DNA of 64,000 bases from Chitinophaga niabensis (GTDB lineage Bacteria > Bacteroidota > Bacteroidia > Chitinophagales > Chitinophagaceae): NCBI RefSeq assembly GCF_039545795.1, contig NZ_CP154260.1:4469001-4533000 (forward strand), given 5' to 3'. Below, one piece after another: positions 1 through 7,729 of this stretch (the first letter of the stretch is position 1; every line of letters begins with the position of its first letter). A program made the translations under genes and the position numbers. The notes below the pieces were generated by a model. That model was not told the origin of the DNA and ran no database searches. It saw only the letters and a list, made by a program, of their open reading frames with translations.

Positions 1-90
1 CTCTCCGATCGGCAGTTTCACACGCAGCCAGTCGGGCTTTTTCACTCTCGGCGCAGCTGGTTCAGCTGCGATTACGGGTAATTCTTGCAT
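1..90 (-). CDS. lipA: Lipoyl synthase, N-terminal fragment (runs off left edge)
   Basis: Only the first 30 codons are inside the window. They read MQELPVIAAEPAAPRVKKPD and continue WLRVKLPIGE. The KPDWLRVKLP-G stretch is the typical start of lipoyl synthase, the radical-SAM enzyme that inserts two sulfurs into octanoyl-lipoyl domains. The CxxxxxC and CxxxCxxC clusters that would settle the call lie outside the window. The start is an ATG at 88-90. A TAACTTTG promoter box lies 25 bp upstream. Confidence 0.72.
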   Translation of the reverse strand, partial: MQELPVIAAEPAAPRVKKPDWLRVKLPIGE

Positions 91-115
91 CGCAAATCCT
101 TTCTTTAATAAGATA

Positions 116-123
116 CAAAGTTA
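116..123 (-). promoter_or_regulatory. -7 box (TAACTTTG) upstream of lipA
   Basis: Matches the Bacteroidota -7 consensus TAnnTTTG on the minus strand, 25 bp before the lipA start. It overlaps the stop codon of the upstream gene. No clear TTTG was seen at the usual -33 distance, so support is partial. Confidence 0.35.
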
Positions 124-951
124 CTTATTCCAACGTTTCCCCAGTTGTATTCCTACATAAGCATTGAAAAAGAAGGACTTACCAGCGTCATCCACCATGA
201 TTTCCACCTTTTTGGTGTAATATTCGGCATTTATACCTACTTCCAGGGCGGAGACCACTTCGTTGAACTTGGCCCAATCGAAGCGGAACCCTACTTTGGC
301 ATGCAGCCCGGGGTTCAGTTTCAATTCGCTCCAGCCTTTGGTAAAGCCGCCGGCGCCATATATCAGGTCACGGTTCAGGAAATCTTCCCGTATGTCTTCG
401 GAATATTTTACTGTCCGGCGGTTATTGGGATCACCGGAATCGTTCATAAGGTCCAGGTAATAAGGCTTCATGAGGCCGAAAGCCAGGCCACCATAGTAGA
501 TGGCATTCACTTCCACGCCGTTCTTATTCCCTTTTCCTCCAATAAGGTATTTCTGTCCCACGCCCAGTTTGGCCTGGTAGAAATTATTCTTTTTCCCATA
601 TACAAAGGGGGTGGTGCTGATGGTGTAACCCATCTGGGAATTCAATACCCTGGAAGCACGGTCCTGTTTGGGATCTCTTTTTTCTGAAAATTCGAACTGG
701 AAGTAGTTCACGAAAGAGGCGTTCTTACGGAAGCCCATTTCCAGGAAACCTGTCCATCCGTCTGTATTAAGGCGGGCGCCACCGGAAAATTCCCTGTTAA
801 AGAGGTTATCCCCTTCTTCGATCTCCCTGAAAAGTGAGATCTTCCTGAGCCTTTTCTCTTCCTTTTCCTCCTTTTTGGATTGCCGGCTACTTTGGGCATA
901 GAGCATGGTGGAAGTCAGCAATAATAGTAAGAGTACATTTATTTTTTTCAC
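121..951 (-). CDS. Secreted protein, probable outer-membrane beta-barrel, function unknown
   Basis: 276 residues. The N-terminus is a signal peptide (Lys-Lys, a Leu-rich core at about 5-14, cleavage after the LYAQ motif near 20). A short charged Lys/Glu/Arg stretch follows at about 25-37. The rest is a run of alternating aromatic and polar segments with many Gly and Tyr residues, as expected for a small outer-membrane barrel. The start is GTG at 949-951: an in-frame stop lies just upstream and no ATG precedes the signal peptide. It lies upstream of lipA on the same strand, but lipA seems to have its own promoter. I do not recognise the family. Confidence 0.7.
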   Translation of the reverse strand: MKKINVLLLLLLTSTMLYAQSSRQSKKEEKEEKRLRKISLFREIEEGDNLFNREFSGGARLNTDGWTGFLEMGFRKNASFVNYFQFEFSEKRDPKQDRASRVLNSQMGYTISTTPFVYGKKNNFYQAKLGVGQKYLIGGKGNKNGVEVNAIYYGGLAFGLMKPYYLDLMNDSGDPNNRRTVKYSEDIREDFLNRDLIYGAGGFTKGWSELKLNPGLHAKVGFRFDWAKFNEVVSALEVGINAEYYTKKVEIMVDDAGKSFFFNAYVGIQLGKRWNK

Positions 952-1010
952 CGTGAGCGCGATTATATTTTAATTAAACGCCTGAATACGTTTTATGTTT
1001 TATTCCTATA

Positions 1011-1018
1011 CAAACATA
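1011..1018 (-). promoter_or_regulatory. -7 box (TATGTTTG) for the 121-951 gene
   Basis: Exact TAnnTTTG match on the minus strand, 60 bp before the GTG start at 951. No TTTG at the expected -33 distance, so this is a partial promoter call. Confidence 0.38.
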
Positions 1019-1113
1019 GACAAATTTGTTGAGAGTTGGCAGTAGTTCAGACGTACCTTCGTATAGGCGGATTTACTAAAAATACACTTATTTTACAGAC
1101 AAATTCATATATC

Positions 1114-1521
1114 ATGCAAACAGCAGCGATCCTTTACAATGGCGAACTCAGAACTACGGCAAAGCATCTCCGGTCAGGTACGGTTATAGAAACAGATGCA
1201 CCGGTGGATAATAACGGAAAAGGAGAGCGGTTTTCGCCGAGTGACCTGGTGGCAGCGGCCCTTGGTTCCTGTATGCTTACGATCATGGGGATTAAGGCAA
1301 GGGATAAGGGATGGAATATTGATGGTACGGCGGTGAGTGTGGAAAAGATCATGGGAACGGAGCCGCGGAGGATTGTTGGGGTGAAGATCCAGTTTGATTT
1401 TCCGGCGGGGCATGGATTGGAGGAGAAAGATCAGAAGATCCTGGAGAATGTGGCTTATACCTGCCCTGTGGCGGAGAGTGTGCATCCGGATATTAAGCAG
1501 GATGTGACCTTTAACTGGTAA
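1114..1521 (+). CDS. OsmC/Ohr-family peroxiredoxin-like protein
   Basis: 135 residues, the usual OsmC size. OsmC-family proteins reduce organic hydroperoxides through two Cys residues. Both are present: Cys53 in the motif ALGSCMLTI, and Cys117 in AYTCPVAESVHPD, which is the conserved second-Cys region. The ATG at 1114 is preferred over the longer TTG-initiated frame at 1036, because the upstream 26 residues look non-coding and the family normally starts at this point. It is a stand-alone gene followed by a perfect hairpin. YhfA-like (OsmC-like) and Ohr subfamilies cannot be separated by eye. Confidence 0.88.
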   Translation: MQTAAILYNGELRTTAKHLRSGTVIETDAPVDNNGKGERFSPSDLVAAALGSCMLTIMGIKARDKGWNIDGTAVSVEKIMGTEPRRIVGVKIQFDFPAGHGLEEKDQKILENVAYTCPVAESVHPDIKQDVTFNW

Positions 1522-1533
1522 TATTTTTCAGGC

Positions 1534-1564
1534 GGCATAAACAGAACTGCGTTCTGTTTATGCC
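1534..1564. terminator. Perfect 14-bp hairpin after osmC
   Basis: GGCATAAACAGAAC, a TGC loop, then the exact reverse complement. It starts 12 bp after the osmC stop. No T-run follows directly, so it may end transcription poorly or act as an mRNA 3' stabiliser. It also opens the repeat array that follows. Confidence 0.55.
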
Positions 1565-1862
1565 GGGTTTACGCCTGCGGCGGGCTTTTGATGTTTTTTG
1601 AAGGAAGGAATTCATTCCGGTTTCGTGCCAGTGGTGGGCATTTTTTGTTTTTTGACGAAAGGAATTCATTCTGACTTCGTGCCTGCGGAGGGCTTTTGAT
1701 GTTCCTTGCCGGAAGGAATTCATTCCGGTTCTATGCCCGTGGTGGGTATTTTTGTTTTTGACGAAAGGAATTCATTCTGACTTCGTGCCTGCGGCCGGCT
1801 TTTATGCTTTTTGCCGGAAGGAATTCATTCCGGTTCTATGCCTGCGGCGGGCATTTTTATTA
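1565..1862. repeat. Tandem array of about 53-bp hairpin-plus-T-run repeats
   Basis: Gene-free stretch between convergent osmC and the DUF2851 gene. The core GGAATTCATTC recurs at 1607, 1661, 1715, 1767 and 1820, spacing 54, 54, 52 and 53. Between cores each unit has a short G/C hairpin followed by a T-run, for example ATGCCTGCGGCGGGCAT then TTTTTATT near 1838. Alternate units are more alike: cores flanked by CCGGAA and CCGG alternate with cores flanked by CGAAA and CTGAC. That suggests a dimeric unit of about 107 bp. Open frames across it are not real genes. Confidence 0.8.
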
Positions 1863-1879
1863 TGCTTAGGCAGGTTGAT

Positions 1880-3217
1880 TCACGCCAGCTCCCATTCCTC
1901 CTCTCCCGTCCAACCCAATTCATCTTCCCGGCATTCATTTACATCAGCCCCTCTGATCAAACGCCGGCCGACCATACAATCCAGGCACTTTTTCTCCTCA
2001 CAGTAATATTGTTTCAATTGCAGCAAGGACTGGGAATCCCAGGCGGAAGCCGCTATGGTATTTTCTGCCGCCCAGCCGCGGATGATACGGTTATTTTCAG
2101 CAGGCAATTGCTGAAGGAACCTCGCGGCCCTTTGCTGGTATTGGGGCAGGCCCATGTGTTTGCCGTATAAATGCAATAAGGGGATGACGGTGTTAATAAG
2201 GATATGATGTACTGTACCTTTTCCAATGCCGGCAGTACGCACAGCGGGAATATCAAAACGGTAATGATCTTCCCAATACGGGGAAGGTGCTACGAAAAAG
2301 AGTTTTTCCAATGATGGCAGGTCTTCTGTTTCAAGGATGCGGGAAAAGAGATGTGGTGTATGATGCAGCAGCATGGAAAAACAGGCGATCCGCATAGTTG
2401 GGAAAGCGGAGGGCCGCATCCTCAGCCAACGCCAGCCATGGGACGGTAAAGGTTCCAGTTGATGTTTATGCTGCAGGAAACGATATTCTTCCTGTAACTG
2501 TCGCGGATAAGCATCTTTAAAACTTCCTGCCAGCATACCCGCTTGTCCGAACAATAAAGATTCCAGTCTTTGTAAATGCGGCCGCTGACGGGCCAGTAAT
2601 ACAAAGGGCATGGATTGGGCCAGTTGCAGAAAGGCCTCCGTATTCACCGGCATGCCAAAACCCTGTGCCATTGCCCGAAAACAAACTTCCTCCCAATTAA
2701 AATGATTCTGCTGCAGCCAGTTCATAAAAAGGCTGGTTTTACGTTCAAACCTTTCCCGTATGAGTTTGCCCTTCCAGGTTTGCCAATCCTCTTCCGTGAT
2801 CCGGTGTAATAAAGGGGTGCAGGGAACAAAGGCAGCCTCCTCTTTCAGTTGCTGGTAGCGCTTCAGCAGCATTTTGGGGATCCGCTGCTGTAATTCCAGG
2901 CAGGGAATGTTCAGGGCATCTGTATCATGTTCAAAAACAACATGCAGGATCACATTATCATAACGCTGATTGCGATGGTGGCCATGTTTGCGCCAATCCG
3001 AGCTGCGGTAATGCAATTCTACATTCCCGGCCCACTCTACTCCGCCAATACGAACCCTGGCGGCTGTAAAGTCTGGTCCGGCATCCCGGTTGAGGGTTCC
3101 GGCTTTGATAATGCTGATAGGCTCTCCCTTAATGGTGGAAAGGTGGCGCTGGTCGAACAAACCGAATTGCCAGATATGCTGCAGCAATTCTTCTGAGAAT
3201 AATGGGTCAACAAACAT
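1880..3217 (-). CDS. DUF2851 family protein
   Basis: 445 residues, full length for the Bacteroidota DUF2851 family, which has no assigned function. Recognised from memory by the N-terminal pattern (LLQHIWQFGLFD, then GTLNRDAGPDFTAARVRIGG and GNVELHYRSSDW) and by conserved His/Asp positions such as HVVFEHD. The C-terminal part has several Cys residues, including CEEKKCLDC. No signal peptide or membrane segment is seen, so it is probably cytoplasmic. The ATG at 3217 fits the family start. Single gene; it diverges from the SAM riboswitch transcript. Confidence 0.82.
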   Translation of the reverse strand: MFVDPLFSEELLQHIWQFGLFDQRHLSTIKGEPISIIKAGTLNRDAGPDFTAARVRIGGVEWAGNVELHYRSSDWRKHGHHRNQRYDNVILHVVFEHDTDALNIPCLELQQRIPKMLLKRYQQLKEEAAFVPCTPLLHRITEEDWQTWKGKLIRERFERKTSLFMNWLQQNHFNWEEVCFRAMAQGFGMPVNTEAFLQLAQSMPFVLLARQRPHLQRLESLLFGQAGMLAGSFKDAYPRQLQEEYRFLQHKHQLEPLPSHGWRWLRMRPSAFPTMRIACFSMLLHHTPHLFSRILETEDLPSLEKLFFVAPSPYWEDHYRFDIPAVRTAGIGKGTVHHILINTVIPLLHLYGKHMGLPQYQQRAARFLQQLPAENNRIIRGWAAENTIAASAWDSQSLLQLKQYYCEEKKCLDCMVGRRLIRGADVNECREDELGWTGEEEWELA

Positions 3218-3285
3218 AAAATACTATTACAAACCGTCAATAAATTACTACAAAAATTATTAAAAATCGAAATTCTGAGACCGTA

Positions 3286-3318
3286 TTTGGAAATTTGGCT
3301 CTTCTACCATTACCTTTG
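3286..3318 (+). promoter_or_regulatory. Promoter of the SAM-riboswitch transcript
   Basis: TTTG at 3286-3289 and TACCTTTG at 3311-3318, 21 bp apart. This fits the Bacteroidota -33/-7 consensus. Transcription would begin about 15 nt before the riboswitch. Confidence 0.6.
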
Positions 3319-3338
3319 CGCACAGTTCTTAAACATCA

Positions 3339-3446
3339 CTTATCCAGAAAGGCAGAGGGTACTGGCCCTGCGAAGCCTTAGCAACCAATTCCGGTTACAC
3401 GGAAAAAAGGTGCTAATTCCGGCCCCTATATTAGGGGAAAGATAAG
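3339..3446 (+). promoter_or_regulatory. SAM-I (S-box) riboswitch
   Basis: The conserved S-box blocks are in order. CTTATC at 3339 pairs with GATAAG at 3441 to form P1. AGAAAGGCAGAGGG, CTGGCCCTGCGAAGCC and TTAGCAACC follow, then AAGGTGCTAATTCC and GGGGAAAGATAAG. It precedes two methionine-pathway genes, the classic target. S-adenosylmethionine binding should favour the terminator at 3486-3514 and shut the operon when methionine is plentiful (established for the class). Confidence 0.95.
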
Positions 3447-3485
3447 TTGGCAGAGATATTACTACAGCATCACTATATTGCTTAG

Positions 3486-3514
3486 GCTCTTCCAACCCCG
3501 GAAGGGCTTTTTTT
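3486..3514 (+). terminator. Riboswitch expression-platform terminator
   Basis: 8-bp stem GCTCTTCC / GGAAGGGC with one G-T pair, a 6-nt loop and seven T residues. It lies 40 nt after the riboswitch P1 and more than 100 nt before the start codon, as expected for transcription attenuation. Confidence 0.8.
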
Positions 3515-3619
3515 ATGCCTGCTCCTTTCTGCACATTAAGTCGAAAATTCAGAACTTACACGTTTACAGTGAATCGCAACCGCAACGGCTTGTTCGTTTC
3601 GTAAAAACATTGATCGACC

Positions 3620-4798
3620 ATGAAACCATCTACGCAACTGATCCACAGCATCCCGATAGATGAACTGACGGGAGCCATTTCGGTGCCGATCTACCAAACT
3701 TCAACGTTTGTGCAGGAAAGCCCGGGCATTAATAAAGGATTCGAATTTTCGCGGGCCAACAATCCCACACGGAAAGTGCTGGAAGACCTTATCTGCAGCC
3801 TGGAAGAGGGCTTTGCAGGATTCGCCTTTGCCAGTGGAATGTCTGCCATAGATGCCGTATTGAAATTATTAAAGAGCGGTGATGAGATCATGGCTGTGGA
3901 AGATACCTATGGCGGCATCTTCCAGATCTTTAACGCCATGTTCGAACGCTTTGGCATCAAAGTGAATTTTGTTGATACCAGCGATATTGATAAAGTGTTG
4001 GAAAAGATCACACCGAAAACGAAGATCATTTGGCTGGAATCTCCTACTAATCCCACTTTAAAGATCTCTGATATCAAATCTATCAGCAAGATCGCCAAAC
4101 AGCATAACATCCTGCTGGTGGTGGACAATACTTTCTCCACTCCCCTGTTGCTGAAACCTATTCCCCTGGGCGCTGATATTGTGATCCACAGTGCATCCAA
4201 ATATCTCTCCGGCCATTCTGATGTAATAGCAGGACTGGTTGTGGTGAATAATAAAGCGCTGGCTGATCAGATCAGGTTCAACCAGAATATCTCCGGTAGC
4301 ATCCTCAGTCCTTTTGAAGCATGGCTTACCATAAGAGGAATTGAAACAATGTCTCTCCGGTTGGAGAAACAATGTGCCAATGCTACAGCGGTGGCCACTT
4401 TCCTGGCGGATCATCCTGCGGTGGATAAAGTGTTCTATCCCGGACTGCCTACGCATAAGAACCATCATATTGCGCGCAAGCAGCAAAAAGGATATGGCGG
4501 TATGGTGAGCTTTTCGCTGAAGGAAGATCAGATCAAAAATGCGATCCGCATTGTAAACGCCACTAAGCTGTTTAAGCTGGCGGAAAGTTTTGGCGGTGTA
4601 AAAAGCATGCTCAATCACCCGGTGACAATGACGCACCGCAATATACCTGAAGAATTCCGCCGCAAGGCCGGGCTGCAGGATTCCTGCATCCGTTTGTCTG
4701 TAGGTATCGAAGATGCGGAAGATCTCATCAATGACCTTAAACAAGCTTTGGATAAACTTAATCAGCCGATAGGCAAACAAATTACTGTACTGCAATAA
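3620..4798 (+). CDS. metB: Cys/Met metabolism PLP enzyme, cystathionine gamma-synthase type
   Basis: 392 residues, the normal length for the family. The PLP-binding lysine is Lys194 in SASKYLSGHSD. Other family marks are YQTSTFVQ near 26, the GFAFASGMSAI loop near 66, DNTFSTP near 165 and the C-terminal RLSVGIED. The family includes cystathionine gamma-synthase, cystathionine beta-lyase and homocysteine-forming sulfhydrylases. The SAM riboswitch and the adjacent homoserine dehydrogenase gene favour the methionine-making direction from an acyl-homoserine, but substrate choice cannot be read from the sequence alone. The next gene starts 3 bp after its stop. Confidence 0.85.
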   Translation: MKPSTQLIHSIPIDELTGAISVPIYQTSTFVQESPGINKGFEFSRANNPTRKVLEDLICSLEEGFAGFAFASGMSAIDAVLKLLKSGDEIMAVEDTYGGIFQIFNAMFERFGIKVNFVDTSDIDKVLEKITPKTKIIWLESPTNPTLKISDIKSISKIAKQHNILLVVDNTFSTPLLLKPIPLGADIVIHSASKYLSGHSDVIAGLVVVNNKALADQIRFNQNISGSILSPFEAWLTIRGIETMSLRLEKQCANATAVATFLADHPAVDKVFYPGLPTHKNHHIARKQQKGYGGMVSFSLKEDQIKNAIRIVNATKLFKLAESFGGVKSMLNHPVTMTHRNIPEEFRRKAGLQDSCIRLSVGIEDAEDLINDLKQALDKLNQPIGKQITVLQ

Positions 4799-4801
4799 AC
4801 T

Positions 4802-5986
4802 ATGGAAAAGAAGAACATTAATCTTGGCATTTTCGGATTTGGCTGTGTAGGCCAGGGCCTCTATGAAGTACTGAACCGAACAAAAGGTATCAACGCAAGG
4901 ATCAAAAAGATCTGTATTAAAGACCCCAGTAAACCCCGTCCGATAGACATGAGCTATTTCACGACGGACCCTAACGATATCCTTAACGATCCTACTATCG
5001 ATGTGGTAGTGGAATTGATCAACGAAACAGATGCTGCATTTAATATTGTAAGCACTGCCCTGAAAAATGGTAAAGCGGTGGTAAGTGCCAGCAAACGTAT
5101 GATCGCAGAGAACCTGCCTGCGCTGTATCAGCTGCAGGTTGAGAACAAAGTTCCGTTCCTCTACGAAGCATCCAGCTGCGCGAGTATTCCCATCATCCGT
5201 AACCTGGAAGAATATTATGATAACGACCTGCTGAATGCAGTGGAAGGTATCTGCAACGGTTCCACCAACTTCATTCTCACCAAGATATTTGAAGAGAACC
5301 TGAGTTTTGAAACTGCCTTACAACAGGCACAGGACCTGGGTTTCGCAGAAACAGATCCTACACTGGATATTGAAGGATATGATCCTAAATTTAAGATCGT
5401 GATCCTGCTGCTGCATGCATTTGGTACGTTTGTGAAACCGGAGAATGTATACAACTTCGGTATCAGCCACCTGAATGATTTCGATATTCAGTTTGCGCGT
5501 CAGCGTAACTGTACCATCAAACTGATCGGTACCTGCCGCAGGCAGAACGGGCATGTGAATGCTTATGTATTACCGCATCTCATTAAAGAGCATAACCTGC
5601 TTTATGATGTGTATAATGAATACAATGGCATTCTGCTGGAAAGTGCTTTTACGGATAAACAGTTCTTCGTGGGTAAAGGTGCAGGTGGTACTGCTACCGG
5701 TAGTGCTGTACTGAGCGATATTTCTGCATTGCTGTATAACTACCGTTATGAGTATAAGAAGATCAAACAATCCAACCAGCCTGCTTTTACCAATGATCTT
5801 CAATTGCAGGTTTATGTGCGGTACAGCAGGCCAGACCAGGTTGATCTTACAGAGTTCTACAATATTTCGGAGAAGTATGAGTCGCCTACCTATCGTTATG
5901 TGGTGGGGACTATCAATCTTGATAAATTAAAAGATGCTGCGTGGTTGAAGAATAAAGAAGTGAATTTGCTGGTGTTGGAACATTAG
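4802..5986 (+). CDS. hom: Homoserine dehydrogenase
   Basis: 394 residues. Converts aspartate semialdehyde to homoserine, the branch-point precursor of methionine and threonine. The N-terminus holds the dinucleotide fold GFGCVGQG (12-19). The catalytic domain has NGSTNFILTKI (152-162) and the signature ETDPTLDIEGYDPKFK (183-198). It lacks an aspartokinase domain, so it is the monofunctional form. An ACT-like regulatory tail is not obvious: the region after 330 is short. It is in an operon with the upstream PLP enzyme and so under the same SAM riboswitch. metX and metA are not in the window. Confidence 0.9.
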   Translation: MEKKNINLGIFGFGCVGQGLYEVLNRTKGINARIKKICIKDPSKPRPIDMSYFTTDPNDILNDPTIDVVVELINETDAAFNIVSTALKNGKAVVSASKRMIAENLPALYQLQVENKVPFLYEASSCASIPIIRNLEEYYDNDLLNAVEGICNGSTNFILTKIFEENLSFETALQQAQDLGFAETDPTLDIEGYDPKFKIVILLLHAFGTFVKPENVYNFGISHLNDFDIQFARQRNCTIKLIGTCRRQNGHVNAYVLPHLIKEHNLLYDVYNEYNGILLESAFTDKQFFVGKGAGGTATGSAVLSDISALLYNYRYEYKKIKQSNQPAFTNDLQLQVYVRYSRPDQVDLTEFYNISEKYESPTYRYVVGTINLDKLKDAAWLKNKEVNLLVLEH

Positions 5987-6005
5987 TAGCTCTTCATAAA
6001 ATTAG

Positions 6006-6039
6006 AAAAGGCTGTATCAAATATGATACAGCCTTTTTT
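6006..6039. terminator. Bidirectional terminator between hom and the lipoprotein operon
   Basis: A 14-bp perfect stem (AAAAGGCTGTATCA and its complement) with an AATA loop and a T-run on both strands. It separates convergent transcripts. Confidence 0.9.
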
Positions 6040-6078
6040 CTCAGCAAGCCTCCTTGTAAATAAGGATATTTATCTTTC

Positions 6079-6882
6079 TTATTTCCTGGTATATTCAAGT
6101 TTCACTTTGTAGGTTTCATTATACGCAGGATCCGGGTATGTATTCTCAGAATTTACCTCTTTCAACAGGTTACCTTCATAAGTATATACATTGGTATAAG
6201 TCGCATGCAGCACACCATCCCTGTAGGATTCTTCTTTTGTGATGTTATTGGCGCTCAGGTTTTCAACGCTGCCCAGGTCATTTAACCACTGATAGTTGCC
6301 AAAGAGTTTCTGGAAACCCGGCTTATTATCATAGGTATATTTAGATACAACATCTGCTGTGTAATCAGTACCAGTAAACTTATAGAAAGTACTGCGCGTC
6401 TTCACATTATTACCTTCCCAGGTAAGGAGATATTTGTAAATATAACCAGGGTTAGATCCGTCTATCGAATAAATTTCAGAGAGCTTTCCTGAAGTGTATA
6501 CGAGGGAATCATAACGATTATCTTCAATACCATCTCCGTTAATATCTCCATTGTATACTACCCTGGTTACAGCATCGCCTGTATAAACAATGGTCCTGGT
6601 AGTTTTAGAAGTGCCGTTACTTTTTTCGTAAATGGATACTATTTTTCCTCCTTCATAAACCGCACCTTCCGAATAGGATACATATTGCCCGTTACTGGTG
6701 TAGGCATAGGATAATTCTTTGAAAGTATTATCTGTATTATAGGAGATGAGGGTAGTATCGTTGCTATCTTCTCCTATTTCGATCATTTTACTCAGGTACC
6801 AGGTTTCAGGTGAAGCATCGTCTTTTTTACATGCTCCAAAAAGAAAGGTAATGGCAGTTAAGCCTAACAGTGTTTTTTTCAT
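6079..6882 (-). CDS. Tandem paralogous lipoprotein, copy 1 (DUF4595-like)
   Basis: 267 residues. Lipoprotein signal peptide with lipobox FGAC near 17. The mature N-terminus is CKKDDASP, an acidic/Lys pattern like the Bacteroidota lipoprotein export signal, so it may face outward. The body is made of short strand motifs each ending in an Asp, Gly or Asn turn: YEGGKIVSI, IVYTGDAVTRV, YDSLVYTSGKLSEI, LTWEGNNVKT, YTYDNKPGFQ, then LSANNITKEE and YTYEGNLLKEV. The pattern recalls DUF4595 and YD-repeat-like folds (from memory). It is the last gene of a five-gene operon and closest to copy 2. Function unknown. Confidence 0.8.
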   Translation of the reverse strand: MKKTLLGLTAITFLFGACKKDDASPETWYLSKMIEIGEDSNDTTLISYNTDNTFKELSYAYTSNGQYVSYSEGAVYEGGKIVSIYEKSNGTSKTTRTIVYTGDAVTRVVYNGDINGDGIEDNRYDSLVYTSGKLSEIYSIDGSNPGYIYKYLLTWEGNNVKTRSTFYKFTGTDYTADVVSKYTYDNKPGFQKLFGNYQWLNDLGSVENLSANNITKEESYRDGVLHATYTNVYTYEGNLLKEVNSENTYPDPAYNETYKVKLEYTRK

Positions 6883-6890
6883 AGGGGTTT

Positions 6891-7709
6891 TTACTTGGTG
6901 ATGTATTCAAATTTTACTTTGTAGGTTTCTGTGCTTGGCGGATCGATGTATTTATCCTCTGCATCAATTGCTTTCAGCAGGTTACCTTCGTATGTGTATA
7001 CATTGGTATAAGTAGAACGCAGCACATCATCGCTGTACACTTCTTCTTTTACCAGGTTATTAGCACTCAGGAGTTCAAAGGAGTTCATATCACTTAACCA
7101 GTTGTAATCTCCCAGGAGGTATTGAAACCCTGGCCTGTTATCATAGGTGTATTTGTTTACGCTATGTAGTGTAAACTCCACAACAGCCACGTTTTTTAAA
7201 TAAAGACTGCAGGTCTTCACATTATTACCTTCCCAGGTAAGGATGTATTTGGTTACATTTTCTGGTTGCTCTGCATGCAGTCCCCATACTTCAGCCAGTT
7301 TTCCGGAGGTATATACCAGGGAATCATACCTGGGAGACACAATATATTCCCCATCCTGATCATTGTCCCAATAGTAATGCACTTTGGTTACCTGGGTACC
7401 TGTATAAACAAAGGATTTAGTATAGTGTGAATTAGGATTAAAACTGCTTCTTTCCTTGATACCCACTATTTTCCCTCCTTCATATACCGGCCCTTCCGCA
7501 AAGAATTCCAGTTGGCCGTTGTTCATGGCGGAACTGTAGGTTTCTTTGAAAGTGTTATCTGCATTCCAGGAGATCAATGTGGTATCATTACCATCTTCTC
7601 CTACCTGGATCAGTTTGCTCAGGTAATACGTTCCGGGTGTGGCATCATCTTTTTTACAGGCCGCAAAAAAGAGGGTCATGGCTGTTAAGCCCAACAGTGT
7701 TTTTTTCAT
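6891..7709 (-). CDS. Tandem paralogous lipoprotein, copy 2 (DUF4595-like)
   Basis: 272 residues. The first 27 residues are nearly identical to copy 1, with lipobox FAAC and mature start CKKDDATP. The same motifs come in the same order: YEGGKIVGI, FVYTGTQVTKV, YDSLVYTSGKLAEV, LTWEGNNVKT, YTYDNRPGFQ, LSANNLVKEEV, YTYEGNLLKAI. The loops between motifs differ more than the motifs. It ends 8 bp before copy 1 begins, so both should be on one mRNA. Copies 1 and 2 look like the most recent duplication. Confidence 0.8.
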   Translation of the reverse strand: MKKTLLGLTAMTLFFAACKKDDATPGTYYLSKLIQVGEDGNDTTLISWNADNTFKETYSSAMNNGQLEFFAEGPVYEGGKIVGIKERSSFNPNSHYTKSFVYTGTQVTKVHYYWDNDQDGEYIVSPRYDSLVYTSGKLAEVWGLHAEQPENVTKYILTWEGNNVKTCSLYLKNVAVVEFTLHSVNKYTYDNRPGFQYLLGDYNWLSDMNSFELLSANNLVKEEVYSDDVLRSTYTNVYTYEGNLLKAIDAEDKYIDPPSTETYKVKFEYITK

Positions 7710-7729
7710 AGGGTATTGGTTTATCTGAT

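Noticed and set aside
145..687. 180-codon plus-strand frame opposite the outer-membrane protein gene
   Set aside because: The minus-strand frame has a signal peptide and barrel-like pattern; the plus frame has neither.
1565..1862. CRISPR array
   Set aside because: Repeat cores of about 11 bp with related, not unique, sequences between them, and no cas genes in the window.
1511..2170. Several short frames over the repeat array, with repeated MNSFRQ-like or KEFIPV-like peptides
   Set aside because: Repeat spacing is not a constant multiple of three, frames exist on both strands, and one frame runs into the DUF2851 gene. They arise from the DNA repeat.
4058..4795. 245-codon antisense frame opposite the cystathionine gamma-synthase-type gene
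   Set aside because: Shadow of a well-supported gene with intact PLP motifs; no start region or domain.
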